Source of the DNA: Bradyrhizobium sp. CB3481
GTDB taxonomy: Bacteria > Pseudomonadota > Alphaproteobacteria > Rhizobiales > Xanthobacteraceae
Assembly: GCF_029714305.1 (NCBI RefSeq)
Contig: NZ_CP121647.1
Coordinates: 6,220,501 to 6,284,500, forward strand
Length of the DNA: 64,000 nt
Reading direction: 5' to 3'
The notes under the pieces are model-generated. The model was not told the origin of the DNA. It ran no database searches and saw nothing but the letters and a program-made list of their open reading frames with translations. The position numbers were made by a program, and so were the translations under genes. The stretch's first letter is position 1. Each line of letters starts with the position of its first letter. Shown here in pieces: positions 43,654 to 52,660 of this stretch.

Positions 43654-44511
43654 CTACCTGTTCTCCGTAATCGGCTGATTGGTGGTCCAGTCGAAGGTGC
43701 CCTGGTCGCGCTCGTCGACCGCGTGCTTCCAGCCCATCTCCTCCGAGCGCCGCTTGAAGTTCAGCCCCTCCGGCGAATGCCGGGTGATGCCGTCGAACAC
43801 GGTGGCGATCATCTGCGTGCCCATCAGGCCCATATTATAGAGCGCCTGGTTGACCATCAGCTTCTGCATCATCAGCTGGTTCTGCGGCACGGTGGCGATG
43901 CGATGCGCCAGCGCATCGACCTCCTCGTCCAGCCTATCAGCCGGGACGGCTTTCAGCACGAGGCCGAGCGCCGCGGCTTCAATGCCGGTGATCTTATCGC
44001 CGGTGAACAGCATCCGCTTGGCCTTTTCGGCCCCGAGCCGATAGACCCACATCGCCGTGGTCGGGCAGCCCCAGACCCGGACCGGCGGATAACCGATGCG
44101 GGCGTCTTCCGCCATCACGATCATGTCCGAGCAGAGCGCGATGTCCGAGCCGCCGGCGACCGCAAAGCCCTGCACCTTGCAGATGACGGGACGCTTCGAG
44201 CGGAACAGGCTCATGAACTTGGTGGTGTTGTCGGACATGGCCGAGTAATCCTTCATCGGATCCCACGGCATTTCCTGGGTGTAGCGGTTGGCCTTATCGC
44301 CCGAGGCATAGGCGGTCAGGTCGTAGCCGGCGCAGAAGGCGCGGCCGGCGCCCGCCAATACAATGACATGCGCGCCCGGATCATTGTCGGCGCGCGAGAC
44401 CGCATCCGCAAGTGCGGCGGGCAGCTCGTCGTCGATCGCATTCATCACTTCCGGCCGGTTCAGCGTGATACGCGCGATGCGGCCGTCGCGCTCGTAAAGG
44501 ACTTTGGCCAT
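43654..44511 (-). CDS. enoyl-CoA hydratase/isomerase family protein
   Basis: This 285-aa crotonase-fold protein has the CoA-binding and oxyanion-hole segments GAGRAFCAGYDL and VQGFAVAGGSDIALCSDMIV. It should act on an acyl-CoA. The catalytic Glu positions of standard hydratases are not clearly retained (YPPVRVWGCP), so the exact reaction is open. Start ATG at 44511. It follows a second crotonase gene by 23 bp in the same direction, the two forming an operon downstream of a TetR gene. They might serve a lower pathway of nicotinate or fatty acid degradation. Confidence 0.85.
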   Translation of the reverse strand: MAKVLYERDGRIARITLNRPEVMNAIDDELPAALADAVSRADNDPGAHVIVLAGAGRAFCAGYDLTAYASGDKANRYTQEMPWDPMKDYSAMSDNTTKFMSLFRSKRPVICKVQGFAVAGGSDIALCSDMIVMAEDARIGYPPVRVWGCPTTAMWVYRLGAEKAKRMLFTGDKITGIEAAALGLVLKAVPADRLDEEVDALAHRIATVPQNQLMMQKLMVNQALYNMGLMGTQMIATVFDGITRHSPEGLNFKRRSEEMGWKHAVDERDQGTFDWTTNQPITENR

Positions 44512-44534
44512 GGCGGCCTCCCTCTTGATCGGAT

Positions 44535-45347
44535 TTAGATCTTGGCGAAATCGCCGTGGCGGCCACGGCCGGCGGCAAAGCGCGCGGCGCCGGCGGCGCC
44601 TTCCTTGAAGATGGCTTCGACGCCGTTGGTCCATTCCTGCCGGAGCGCATCGCGGACCGGCAGGCCATAGGTCTCGACCACGGAGCGGCGATCGGCCCGC
44701 ACGGCGGCCTGCGGGAACCGCGCGATCTCCCGCGCCATCGCTTCCGCCGCGGCACGCGCACCACCGGTCTCGACCACCTGTTCGCACATGCCGATGCGCA
44801 GCGCCTCATCCGCCGCGACCTTGCGGCCGGTCAAAATGATTTCCATCGCGCGTCCCTGCCCGACCAGCCGCGCCAGCCGCACGCTGCCGCCGTCCAGCAG
44901 CGGAATTCCCCAGCGCCGGCAATAGACGCCGAAATAGGCGCTATCGGCCATCACGCGGATATCGCACCACAGCGCCAGCTCCATGCCGCCGGCAACCGCA
45001 GGTCCTTCCACCGCGGCGATCACCGGCTTGGACAGCTCCAACCGTGTCGGCCCGAGCGGGCCGCGCGGTGCCGGATTGGCGCCGGTCGGAAACGCCAGGC
45101 CGTCGACGACATGGCGCTGAAAGGCTTCGCGATCCGAAAGCGTGCTGGCGAATTTGAGATCCCAGCCGGCGCAGAACGCGCCACCCTCGCCCCACAGCAC
45201 GGCGACGCTGGCTGAAGCGTCGGCGTCGAATTCCTTGAGAGCTGCCGCCAGCGCGTCCGCGCTGTCGGGGTCCATCGCATTGCGCGCCTCGGCAAACCGG
45301 CTGTGAATGACGGTCCACACAGCGCCCTGCTTCTCGATCCGAACCAT
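44535..45347 (-). CDS. enoyl-CoA hydratase/isomerase family protein
   Basis: This 270-aa crotonase-fold protein has GEGGAFCAGWDL and VEGPAVAGGMELALWCDIRV as oxyanion-hole motifs, and CRRWGIPLLDGGSVRLARLVG in the region of the catalytic acids. The start at 45347 is supported by AAGGGAGGTGGCGAC. It lies between the TetR gene (13 bp upstream) and the other crotonase gene, all leftward, suggesting one transcript under TetR control. Confidence 0.87.
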   Translation of the reverse strand: MVRIEKQGAVWTVIHSRFAEARNAMDPDSADALAAALKEFDADASASVAVLWGEGGAFCAGWDLKFASTLSDREAFQRHVVDGLAFPTGANPAPRGPLGPTRLELSKPVIAAVEGPAVAGGMELALWCDIRVMADSAYFGVYCRRWGIPLLDGGSVRLARLVGQGRAMEIILTGRKVAADEALRIGMCEQVVETGGARAAAEAMAREIARFPQAAVRADRRSVVETYGLPVRDALRQEWTNGVEAIFKEGAAGAARFAAGRGRHGDFAKI

Positions 45348-45360
45348 GTCGCCACCTCCC

Positions 45361-46026
45361 TTACTGTTTCTTGGTACGTGAGACCTTTCTGCCCTTTGAC
45401 GCGGCGCCATCGGATAAGCATTGCGCCAGCATCATGCGAAGCAGCGCCTGCGCGCCCGTATCGAGAAAATCGAGCCGGCCCGCGATCTGCAGCACCAGCG
45501 CGCCGATCATCTGGCTGGTGAGCAACGCCACCCATGGCCGAACCTCCGCGGGCTTGAGGCCGCGGACTTCGGTCAGCGGCACCGCGATGCGTTCCAACAC
45601 CTTCCAGAGCGCCTGGTTGAGCTCGTCATCCGACGGCTTGCCGACGCCCTGCCGCTTGAGGCCACGAAAGGCGTAGAGGCCGAGATTTATCTCGAAGCGA
45701 TGGTCGAGGTAGTAGCCCAGGAAGGCGCCGCAGGCCGCCTCGACCTGCGCTTCCGGCGTCGGCGCGGCCGCGACAGCCGCGGCGACGAAAGCATCGAGTG
45801 CTGCGAGCGACTGCTTCAGCAGCTCGGCATAGATCGCCTCCTTGCTGTCGAACAGCGGATAGATCGCCCCCGTGGTGCAGCCGGCACGAAGTGCGATGCC
45901 GCGCATGGTGGCGCCTTCAAGCCCCTGCTCGGCGAATTCGTCGCGCGCGGCGCGCAGCAAAAGCTCGCGCTTGGCGCCCTTCACGACGTCCGACCAGTCT
46001 TTTGGCGAAGCTGCGGGTTTGTTCAT
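45361..46026 (-). CDS. TetR/AcrR family regulator
   Basis: This 221-aa protein has a TetR helix-turn-helix near residues 25-70 (MRGIALRAGCTTGAIYPLFDSKEAIYAELL) and a helical ligand domain. A perfect palindrome, GATAAC-GAT-GTTATC, abuts its start codon and is the likely autoregulatory operator. Since both crotonase genes follow within 13-23 bp, an acyl-CoA or its precursor is a reasonable effector. Confidence 0.85.
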   Translation of the reverse strand: MNKPAASPKDWSDVVKGAKRELLLRAARDEFAEQGLEGATMRGIALRAGCTTGAIYPLFDSKEAIYAELLKQSLAALDAFVAAAVAAAPTPEAQVEAACGAFLGYYLDHRFEINLGLYAFRGLKRQGVGKPSDDELNQALWKVLERIAVPLTEVRGLKPAEVRPWVALLTSQMIGALVLQIAGRLDFLDTGAQALLRMMLAQCLSDGAASKGRKVSRTKKQ

Positions 46027-46041
46027 GATAACGATGTTATC
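46027..46041. promoter_or_regulatory. putative TetR operator
   Basis: The perfect inverted repeat GATAAC-GAT-GTTATC begins one base upstream of the TetR start codon. It would block transcription or early elongation of the TetR and crotonase operon. Confidence 0.6.
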
Positions 46042-46351
46042 AAACCATTCCGTGTGCGGTCAACCGTAACAATATTTCCGCTCGTCTCCCGGTCTCAGGC
46101 TCCAGGACGAGCGATCTCCGCATCCGGCCGTTGAATTCGCCGAAGGTTCCGATGCAGCGCACAGCCGCGTCGGACGCGCGGCTGGGCGCCGACGCGTCGT
46201 TATTTCGCCTCGCCTTGTTGCGATGTATTGTCGATCGGCAAACCCCGGCCGGCGGCACTCGCGAGAGAAGGTCTAGCGCCCGGTGATTTCCTGCCGCCAG
46301 CGTGCCGCTGCGCCGTGTTGCTGACCATGAGGCAAACAGGGAGGCAGTACG
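46042..46351. other. divergent intergenic region
   Basis: This spacer of about 310 bp between the leftward TetR operon and the rightward SBP56 gene must contain the SBP56 promoter. AGGGAGG lies just before the SBP56 ATG. I see no other distinctive motif. Confidence 0.45.
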
Positions 46352-47752
46352 ATGAACATTCGGCCCGACCCCACGTTTCACGCTTCGCCAAAACTTGCCA
46401 TGGAAGCTCCGCCGGAGAGCTTCGCCTACACCGTGCTGCTCAGCCCGGACGCTTCGAAGCCGGACGCGCTTGCCGTGATCGACGTCAAGCCGGGCTCTTC
46501 GAGCTATGGCAAAGTCGTTCACACCGTGACGATGCCCAACAAGGGCGACGAGTTTCACCATTTCGGCTGGAACGCCTGCTCGTCGTCGCTGTCGCCGCTG
46601 ACCGGACACGCCTTCCTCGAACGCCGCTACCTCATCATTCCCGGCATGCGCTCGTCCCGCATCTACATTGTCGACACCAAGCCCGATCCCACCAAGGCGG
46701 CCATTCACAAGATCATCGAGCCCGAGGAGATTTTCCGGAAGACCGGATATTCGCGGCCGCACACCGTTCATTGCGGCCCGGAGGGCATCTATATCTCCAC
46801 GCTCGGCGGCGCCGGCAAGAACGGCACTGACGGACCGCCCGGCGTCTTCATCATGGATTGCGAGACGTTCGAGGTACTCGGACGGTGGGAGCTCGATCGC
46901 GGTCCGCAAACCCTGCACTATGATTTCTGGTGGAATCTGCCACGCGACTACATGGTGACGAGCGAGTGGGCGTTGCCGCCGCAGTTCGAGAACGGCATCG
47001 TGCCGGAGGATCTGCTGTCCAACAAATACGGCCATCGCATCCACTTCTGGGATCTGCGCGCCCGCCGCAACGTCCAGACCATCGATCTCGGCGCAAACCA
47101 CCAGATGGCGCTGGAGGTGCGTCCCGCGCACGATCCGGCACGCGAATACGGCTTCCTCGGCGTCGTCGTCGACACCACCAATCTCGAAGGCTCGATCTGG
47201 ACCTGGTGGCGCGAGGGCGGCAAGTTTCACATCGAGAAAACGGCAACGATCCCGCCCGAGCCGGCGGAGAAGGACCAACTGCCGCCGCTGCTGCAGGGCT
47301 TCGGCGCCGTGCCGCCGCTTGTAACCGACATCGACCTGTCGATGGACGACAAGTTCCTTTACGTCGCCTGCTGGGCCACCGGCGAGATGCGGCAATATGA
47401 TGTGCGCGACCCGCGCAAGCCGAAGCTCGCCGGCTCGGTGCATATCGGCGGCATCGCGCGACGCACGCCGCATCCAAACGGCAAGGCGTTTGGCGGCGGT
47501 CCGCAGATGGTCGAGATCAGCCGTGACGGCAAGCGGGTGTACTGGACCAACTCGCTATATTCGACGTGGGATGACCAGTTCTATCCCGGTGGCGTTCCCG
47601 GCGCGCAGGTGATGGCCAATGCGTCGCCGGACGGCGGCCTCGAACTGGCGAAAGACTACTGGGTGAGTTTCCCCGACGGTTACCGCGCGCATCAGATCCG
47701 GCTCGACGGCGGCGACTGTTCGACGGATTCGTTCTGCTATCCATCGGCCTGA
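46352..47752 (+). CDS. selenium-binding protein SBP56 / methanethiol oxidase family
   Basis: This 466-aa beta-propeller protein of the SBP56 family has the conserved opening KGDEFHHFGWNACSSS, SRPHTVHCGPEGIY, LHYDFWWNLPRDYMVTSEW, and the C-terminal HQIRLDGGDCSTDSFCYPS. His-rich positions fit the copper site of characterised members. Bacterial relatives (MtoX) and the human protein oxidise methanethiol to formaldehyde, hydrogen peroxide and sulfide. MtoX usually has an export signal; none is obvious here. It is followed after 2 bp by a membrane protein gene. Confidence 0.88.
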   Translation: MNIRPDPTFHASPKLAMEAPPESFAYTVLLSPDASKPDALAVIDVKPGSSSYGKVVHTVTMPNKGDEFHHFGWNACSSSLSPLTGHAFLERRYLIIPGMRSSRIYIVDTKPDPTKAAIHKIIEPEEIFRKTGYSRPHTVHCGPEGIYISTLGGAGKNGTDGPPGVFIMDCETFEVLGRWELDRGPQTLHYDFWWNLPRDYMVTSEWALPPQFENGIVPEDLLSNKYGHRIHFWDLRARRNVQTIDLGANHQMALEVRPAHDPAREYGFLGVVVDTTNLEGSIWTWWREGGKFHIEKTATIPPEPAEKDQLPPLLQGFGAVPPLVTDIDLSMDDKFLYVACWATGEMRQYDVRDPRKPKLAGSVHIGGIARRTPHPNGKAFGGGPQMVEISRDGKRVYWTNSLYSTWDDQFYPGGVPGAQVMANASPDGGLELAKDYWVSFPDGYRAHQIRLDGGDCSTDSFCYPSA

Positions 47753-47754
47753 CG

Positions 47755-48420
47755 TTGAGCGCAGCCGACTGGACACCGGCCTGGCTCTGGCTGGCCGTGA
47801 TCGCGAGCGGCCTCTATCACGGCGTCAACCCGGGAATGGGCTGGCCGCTCGCCGTTTCCGCCGGACTGATGGAAAGGAGCCCGCGGGCGCTGGCATCGGC
47901 GCTGTTGCCGCTCGCGGCCGGCCATCTGCTGGCGATGCTGCTGGTGCTGCTTCCCTTCGCGCTGCTGATAGCCCTCGTCGAATGGCAGCGCATCATCCAG
48001 ATCAGCGCCGGCCTGCTCGTCATCGGATTTGGCCTCTATAGGTTGGCCAACCGGCGCCATCCAAAAGCGCTGGCGCGGATCTCGCCGGCGCAACTGGGGC
48101 TGTGGTCGTTCGCGGTGGCGCTCGCGCATGGCGCGGCGCTGATGCTGGTGCCGATCTATCTCGGGCTTTGCCGGGAAACCGATCTCGACCGCGGCCATGC
48201 GGCTGCCGGCACGCTCATCAACGCCAATCTCAGCATGGCCGTGCTGGTCGCCATCGTCCACGCCGCCGCGATGATCGCCGCCGGCGGATGCTGCGCCTGG
48301 CTCGCTTACCGCTATCTCGGTCTCAAATTCATTTCGCAGAGCTGGTTCAATCTGGATACCATCTGGGCAGTCAGCCTGATCCTGGTGGGCGCGATCGCGC
48401 TGGTGCTCAGCCTGATCTAG
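47755..48420 (+). CDS. hypothetical membrane protein linked to SBP56
   Basis: This 221-aa protein has about six transmembrane helices. The first carries ASGLYHGVNPGMGWPLAV and the fourth FAVALAHGAALMLVP; the paired membrane His residues recall the His motifs of UreH/NicO-type metal transporters, though the match is loose. The start is a TTG two bases after the SBP56 stop, with no better codon nearby, so translation is probably coupled. It may supply metal to, or move electrons or products for, the SBP56 protein. Confidence 0.65.
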   Translation: MSAADWTPAWLWLAVIASGLYHGVNPGMGWPLAVSAGLMERSPRALASALLPLAAGHLLAMLLVLLPFALLIALVEWQRIIQISAGLLVIGFGLYRLANRRHPKALARISPAQLGLWSFAVALAHGAALMLVPIYLGLCRETDLDRGHAAAGTLINANLSMAVLVAIVHAAAMIAAGGCCAWLAYRYLGLKFISQSWFNLDTIWAVSLILVGAIALVLSLI

Positions 48421-48470
48421 CTAGCGCGTGATAATTTTTGGTTAGATGAATTTAGCCGCAGCCGCGCTTC

Positions 48471-48590
48471 ACCTCTCCCGCTTGCGGGGAGGTCGGCGCG
48501 AAGCGCCGGGTGGGGGCTCTCTCCACTCGGGCAGTGTCGCCCGCAGAGGCACCCCCACCCCAGCCCTCCCCCGCAAGCGGGAGAGGGAGC
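48471..48590. repeat. intergenic inverted repeat (CTCTCCCGCTTGCGGG type)
   Basis: The outer arms CTCTCCCGCTTGCGGGGAGG and CCTCCCCCGCAAGCGGGAGA face each other across about 75 bp that includes GGCGCGAAGCGCC. It lies between the convergent membrane protein and marR genes and could terminate both transcripts. The type is widespread in Bradyrhizobium and Rhodopseudomonas. Confidence 0.8.
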
Positions 48591-48642
48591 GCAGCTTCTT
48601 CGCGGTCGCAATCAAGTCTACGTCAAGCTCTAGCGCGGACCT

Positions 48643-49098
48643 TCACCGCAGCTTGTCGAGCAGTGCGATTAGCGTCTCGCGTTCCTTGGCATCCAGCGGG
48701 GCCAGCGTCTCGCGCGTGATCGCGAGCGCGTTCGGCGCGGCCTTCTCGGCGAGCTGCTGGCCAGCGCGCGTGAGGCTCACCAGCAGGCGGCGGCCGTCGT
48801 CGGGGTCGGGGCCGGTCTCGGTCAGCCCGCGCGCGGTGAGACGGTCGATCACGCCCTTGATGGTGGCGACGTCCATCGCCGTCAGCCGCCCGAGCAGGTT
48901 CTGCGAGCACGGCCCGGTCTCGGCAAGCTTCGAGACGGCCGCCCATTGCGTCGGCGTCAGGTTGATGCCGATTTCGCGGGCGAAGATGGTGGCATGGCGC
49001 TGCCAGACCTGGCGCAGGATGAAGCCGATCTGCTCGTCGAGAATGTAGGACGGCCGCGGCGGCTTGACCGATCGTTTCGGCGAAACACCCCTTCCCAT
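48643..49098 (-). CDS. MarR family regulator, probable nicotinate regulator
   Basis: This 151-aa winged-helix protein has the MarR pattern: ILRQVWQRHATIFAREIG, NLTPTQWAAVSKLAETGPCSQNLLGRLTAMDVATIKGVIDRL, and the wing DPDDGRRLLVSLT. It is the last gene of a leftward run from hnr through livF. In Pseudomonas (NicR) and Bordetella (BpsR), MarR proteins repress nic genes and respond to 6-hydroxynicotinate. By position this protein is the best candidate to bind the TTYGTAYACRAA sites, but that is inference. Confidence 0.85.
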   Translation of the reverse strand: MGRGVSPKRSVKPPRPSYILDEQIGFILRQVWQRHATIFAREIGINLTPTQWAAVSKLAETGPCSQNLLGRLTAMDVATIKGVIDRLTARGLTETGPDPDDGRRLLVSLTRAGQQLAEKAAPNALAITRETLAPLDAKERETLIALLDKLR

Positions 49099-49122
49099 CG
49101 ATTCCGCCCCCCTTGCGCCCGG

Positions 49123-49827
49123 CTATAGCGACAGATGCGCGTCGCGGATGTCCGGCCGCGCATCGAGTTCGGCCATCGTGCCACCGAAACAGATCTTGCC
49201 ACGCTCGATGATGTAGGCGCGGTCCGAGATCAGCCGCGCGAAATGCAGGTTCTGCTCGGAGACCACGATGCTGACGCCTTCCTTCTTCATGGCGAGGATG
49301 GCGTCGACCATCTGCTCGACGATTTTTGGCGACAGCCCTTCGGAGGGCTCATCGAGCAGCACGAGCGATGGATTGCCCATCAGGGTCCGCGCGATGGTCA
49401 GCATCTGCTGCTCGCCACCGCTCATCCGCCCGCCCGGGCGGCTCCGCATCTCGCCGAGATTGGGAAACAGCGTGAACAGCTTCTCGCGGGTCCAGTGCGG
49501 CGCGTTCGGCCGTTTCGGCTGGCGGCCGACTTCGAGATTTTCCTCGACCGTCAGATCGGTGAAGATGCGCCGCTCTTCCGGCACATAGCCGAGCCCGCCG
49601 CGCACGATCGCATGCGTCGGTTCGCGCGAGAGGTCCTTGCCCTCGAACACGATCTTTCCCGAGCGGTTCTCGACCAGGCCGACGATGGAACGGAACGTGG
49701 TCGACTTGCCGGCGCCGTTGCGGCCGAGCAGCGCCACCACCTCGCCCTCGCCGACTTCGAGCGCGATATCGAACAGGATATGCGCCGGGCCGTAAAAGCT
49801 GTTGAGATCGGCGACCTGCAGCTTCAT
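49123..49827 (-). CDS. livF: branched-chain-type amino acid ABC transporter ATP-binding protein LivF
   Basis: This 234-aa ATPase has Walker A GRNGAGKST, signature MSGGEQQMLTIARTL, Walker B LVLLDEPSEGL and the LivF C-terminus ERGKICFGGTMAELD. It pairs with the LivG-type ATPase encoded upstream (4-bp ATGA overlap) to drive the HAAT-class importer. Within the nicotinate operon, the likely substrate is nicotinate or a related heterocyclic acid rather than leucine; this follows from context only. Confidence 0.9.
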   Translation of the reverse strand: MKLQVADLNSFYGPAHILFDIALEVGEGEVVALLGRNGAGKSTTFRSIVGLVENRSGKIVFEGKDLSREPTHAIVRGGLGYVPEERRIFTDLTVEENLEVGRQPKRPNAPHWTREKLFTLFPNLGEMRSRPGGRMSGGEQQMLTIARTLMGNPSLVLLDEPSEGLSPKIVEQMVDAILAMKKEGVSIVVSEQNLHFARLISDRAYIIERGKICFGGTMAELDARPDIRDAHLSL

Positions 49828-50615
49828 GCGCCGGCTCCCTCGCGGTGACGTGCATCGTAGACCAGGCCCTCGCCGAGATAGATCGCGCGCACCTCGCGGT
49901 TGCCCCGCACTTCCTCCGGCGAGCCCTCCGCGATCAGGCTGCCGCGGTTCAAGACCAGGATGCGGTCGGCATGTTCGAACACCACGTCCATGTCGTGTTC
50001 GGTGAAGAGCACGCCGATCGACTGTTCGCGGGCAATGCGCGCGGTGAGCCGCATCAGTTCGATCCGCTCGCGCGGCGCCATTCCCGCGGTCGGTTCATCC
50101 ATCAGCAGCAGCTTTGGCTGGTTGGCGAGCGCAATCGCAAGCTCGAGCCGCTTGAGATCGCCGTAGGCCAGTTCGCCGCAGGGCCGCTCGGCATAGGCGT
50201 CCATGCCGACGAGATCGAGCAGCCGCCCCGCCTCGGCGCGCGCGTAAGCCGCGGTCGAACCCCAGAGATTGAACAACTGCCGGCCATAGGACACCAGCGC
50301 GACCTGCACGTTCTCGCGCACCGTCATGGTCGGAAATGTTGCCGTGATCTGGAACGTGCGCCCGACACCGAGCCGCCAGATCGCACGTGGTTTCCGCCCG
50401 ACGGTATCTTCGCCGAGTAGCGTGATGCGGCCGCTATCCGGCATGTTCTGGCCGTTGAGCATGTCAAAGCAGGTGCTCTTGCCCGCGCCATTGGGCCCGA
50501 TCAGCGCCAGGATTTCGCCTGCCCGCAATTCGAACGACACGCTGCGCACGGCATGGACGCCGCCATAGGATTTGCTGAGGTTCTCGACCGACAGCAATGT
50601 AGGGACCATGCTCAT
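49824..50615 (-). CDS. livG: branched-chain-type amino acid ABC transporter ATP-binding protein LivG
   Basis: This 263-aa ATPase has Walker A GPNGAGKST, the LivG motif VGRTFQITATFPTMTVRENV, a divergent signature (ELAYGDLKRLELAIAL), Walker B LLLMDEPTAGM and the H-switch TEHDMDVVFEHADRI. Its start overlaps the stop of the fused permease gene by 4 bp. It is the partner of LivF in the importer of this operon. Confidence 0.9.
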   Translation of the reverse strand: MSMVPTLLSVENLSKSYGGVHAVRSVSFELRAGEILALIGPNGAGKSTCFDMLNGQNMPDSGRITLLGEDTVGRKPRAIWRLGVGRTFQITATFPTMTVRENVQVALVSYGRQLFNLWGSTAAYARAEAGRLLDLVGMDAYAERPCGELAYGDLKRLELAIALANQPKLLLMDEPTAGMAPRERIELMRLTARIAREQSIGVLFTEHDMDVVFEHADRILVLNRGSLIAEGSPEEVRGNREVRAIYLGEGLVYDARHREGAGA

Positions 50616-52498
50616 TCGGCCACCTCCACGCGGGAGGTCACAAGCGCGGATTTCGGATCAGACGGCCGGTGGCGATTCCGAAGCGTCTCCAGCGTGCCGA
50701 CGATGCCTTTCGGGAATGCCACCACCATCAACACGATGAAGCCGCCCAATACCAGCTTGGAGAGATCGGTCTGGCTGACGAGCCAGATGTTGGCCGCCTT
50801 GAACACGATGGCACCGATCACGGCGCCCGAAACCGTCTCGACGCCGCCGAGCAGTACCATGACCAGCGCATCCACCGACAGCGAGATGCCGACACTGTCT
50901 GGGAACACGCTGCCCTTCAGATAGGCGAACAGCGCACCGCCAATCCCTGCGGCGGTGCCCGCGATCACGAACGCCGTCCACTGCACGCGCTTGCCATTGA
51001 TCCCGATCGCCTCGCTGCGCAGCGGCGAGTCCCGCGTCGCGCGCAGTGCGAAGCCGAAGGGAGAGAACACGATCACGCGCAGCACAGTCACTACGAGCGC
51101 CGCAATGCCGAGCGACAGCCAGTAGAAGCTGGTCGGGCTCGCTGCCCATTTGTCAGGCCAGACGCCGAGGATGCCGTTGTCGCCACCGGTCACGCTCACC
51201 CACTGGAACGCGATCGACCAGACGATCTGCGCAAAGGCCAGCGTCAGCATCGCGAAATAGACGCCGGAGAGTTGCACCGCGAAGAAGCCGAACAAGGCCG
51301 CACCCAACAGGCCCAGCACCGGGCCTGATAGCAGCGAGACGATCATCGGCAATCCCGCCGCCTTGGCGAGGAACGCGACGCCATAGGCGCCGAGCCCGAA
51401 ATAGGCGGCGTGGCCGAACGAGGCGAGCCCGCCGACCGACATCAGGAAATGCAGGCTGGCGGCGAAGATCACGTAGATGGCGATCTCCGATCCAACGGTA
51501 AGCGCATAATTGCCGGCGAACAGCGGCAGCACGGCCGCAAGCACGAGTGCGCCGATCGACATCATCCGCTCAACGGAAGTCAACGGCCGCCATGGATTGA
51601 CCGTCAGCCCCGGCGTGCGCCGCGCGGCGCCTTCCGGCTTGCCGAACAGGCCCCAGGGACGCACGATCAGCACCACCGCCATCACCAGGAACACCAGGAT
51701 GATGGAGATCTTCGGGAAGATCAAAATGCCGAAGGCGTTGAGTTCGGACACCAGCACGGCGGCCACGAAGGCGCCGATGATGCTGCCGAGCCCGCCGATC
51801 ACGACGACTACGAACACTTCGACGATGATGCGCAGATCCAGCGCGTGGTGTACGGCATCGCGCGGGATCTGCAGCGCGCCGCCGAGCGCGGCGAGGAAGA
51901 CGCCGAGTGCGAACACGCTGGTGAACAGCCACTTCTGATTGACGCCGAGCGCCGCCACCATGTCGCGGTCCTGCGTCGCCGCGCGCACCAAGACGCCCCA
52001 GCGGGTGCGCTGGAACAACAGCCAGAGCACGCCGAGCACGACCGGGCTGAGCGCAATCAGGAACAGGTCGTAGCTCGGGATGTTCTGGCCGAAGAAATCA
52101 ACCGCGCCCTTGAAGCCCGGCGCGCGGCGGCCGAGCAGATCGTCCGGCCCCCAGATCAGCACCACGATATCCTGGACCATCAGCGTGAGGCCGAAGGTTG
52201 CCAGCAACTGAAACAACTCCGGCGCATGATAGATCCGCCGCAGCAGCACCATCTCCACCAGCACGCCGACGGCGGCAACCACCAGCGCCGCGACGACGAT
52301 GCCGCTCCAGAAGCCGAGCGCGCCGGAGAAGCGCTCGGTCAGCGTGAACGCGACATAGGCGCCGAGCATGTAGAACGCGCCATGGGCAAAATTCACGATC
52401 CGCGTCACGCCGAAGATGATCGACAGCCCTGATGCCACCAGAAACAGCGACGCTGCGCTGGCGAGACCGGTCAGGAACTGAACGAAGTAAAAGGCCAT
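50612..52498 (-). CDS. fused LivH-LivM ABC transporter permease
   Basis: This 628-aa membrane protein holds both permeases of a HAAT importer in one chain. Residues about 1-290 are LivH-like (GVTRIVNFAHGAFYMLGAY). Residues about 310-610 are LivM-like (SVGGLASFGHAAYFGLGAYG). In E. coli these are separate proteins. A single long polypeptide with about 16-18 helices would form the whole translocation pore. It lies between livK and livG. Confidence 0.9.
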   Translation of the reverse strand: MAFYFVQFLTGLASAASLFLVASGLSIIFGVTRIVNFAHGAFYMLGAYVAFTLTERFSGALGFWSGIVVAALVVAAVGVLVEMVLLRRIYHAPELFQLLATFGLTLMVQDIVVLIWGPDDLLGRRAPGFKGAVDFFGQNIPSYDLFLIALSPVVLGVLWLLFQRTRWGVLVRAATQDRDMVAALGVNQKWLFTSVFALGVFLAALGGALQIPRDAVHHALDLRIIVEVFVVVVIGGLGSIIGAFVAAVLVSELNAFGILIFPKISIILVFLVMAVVLIVRPWGLFGKPEGAARRTPGLTVNPWRPLTSVERMMSIGALVLAAVLPLFAGNYALTVGSEIAIYVIFAASLHFLMSVGGLASFGHAAYFGLGAYGVAFLAKAAGLPMIVSLLSGPVLGLLGAALFGFFAVQLSGVYFAMLTLAFAQIVWSIAFQWVSVTGGDNGILGVWPDKWAASPTSFYWLSLGIAALVVTVLRVIVFSPFGFALRATRDSPLRSEAIGINGKRVQWTAFVIAGTAAGIGGALFAYLKGSVFPDSVGISLSVDALVMVLLGGVETVSGAVIGAIVFKAANIWLVSQTDLSKLVLGGFIVLMVVAFPKGIVGTLETLRNRHRPSDPKSALVTSRVEVAE

Positions 52499-52551
52499 TG
52501 GCGGTCCGGGTTGTGGTTTGCCTCGCCCACTTGTGGGAAAGGGCCGAAGTT

Positions 52552-52634
52552 CGTAGGGCGGGTTAGCGCAGCGTAACCCGCCATTTGTCCGCGCGAAGTG
52601 GTGGGTTACGCCTGCGGCTAACCCACCCTACGCA
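52552..52634. repeat. intergenic inverted repeat (GTAGGGYGGGTTAGC type)
   Basis: CGTAGGGCGGGTTAGCGCAG and the facing GCTAACCCACCCTACG form the outer arms; GCGTAACCCGCC and GTGGGTTACGC form the inner ones. The element lies in the 160-bp gap between livK and the fused permease gene and could reduce read-through, making more receptor than pore, as is common in ABC operons. Confidence 0.8.
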
Positions 52635-52660
52635 CCGGGTGCGGGCGAGACAGTAGCGCC

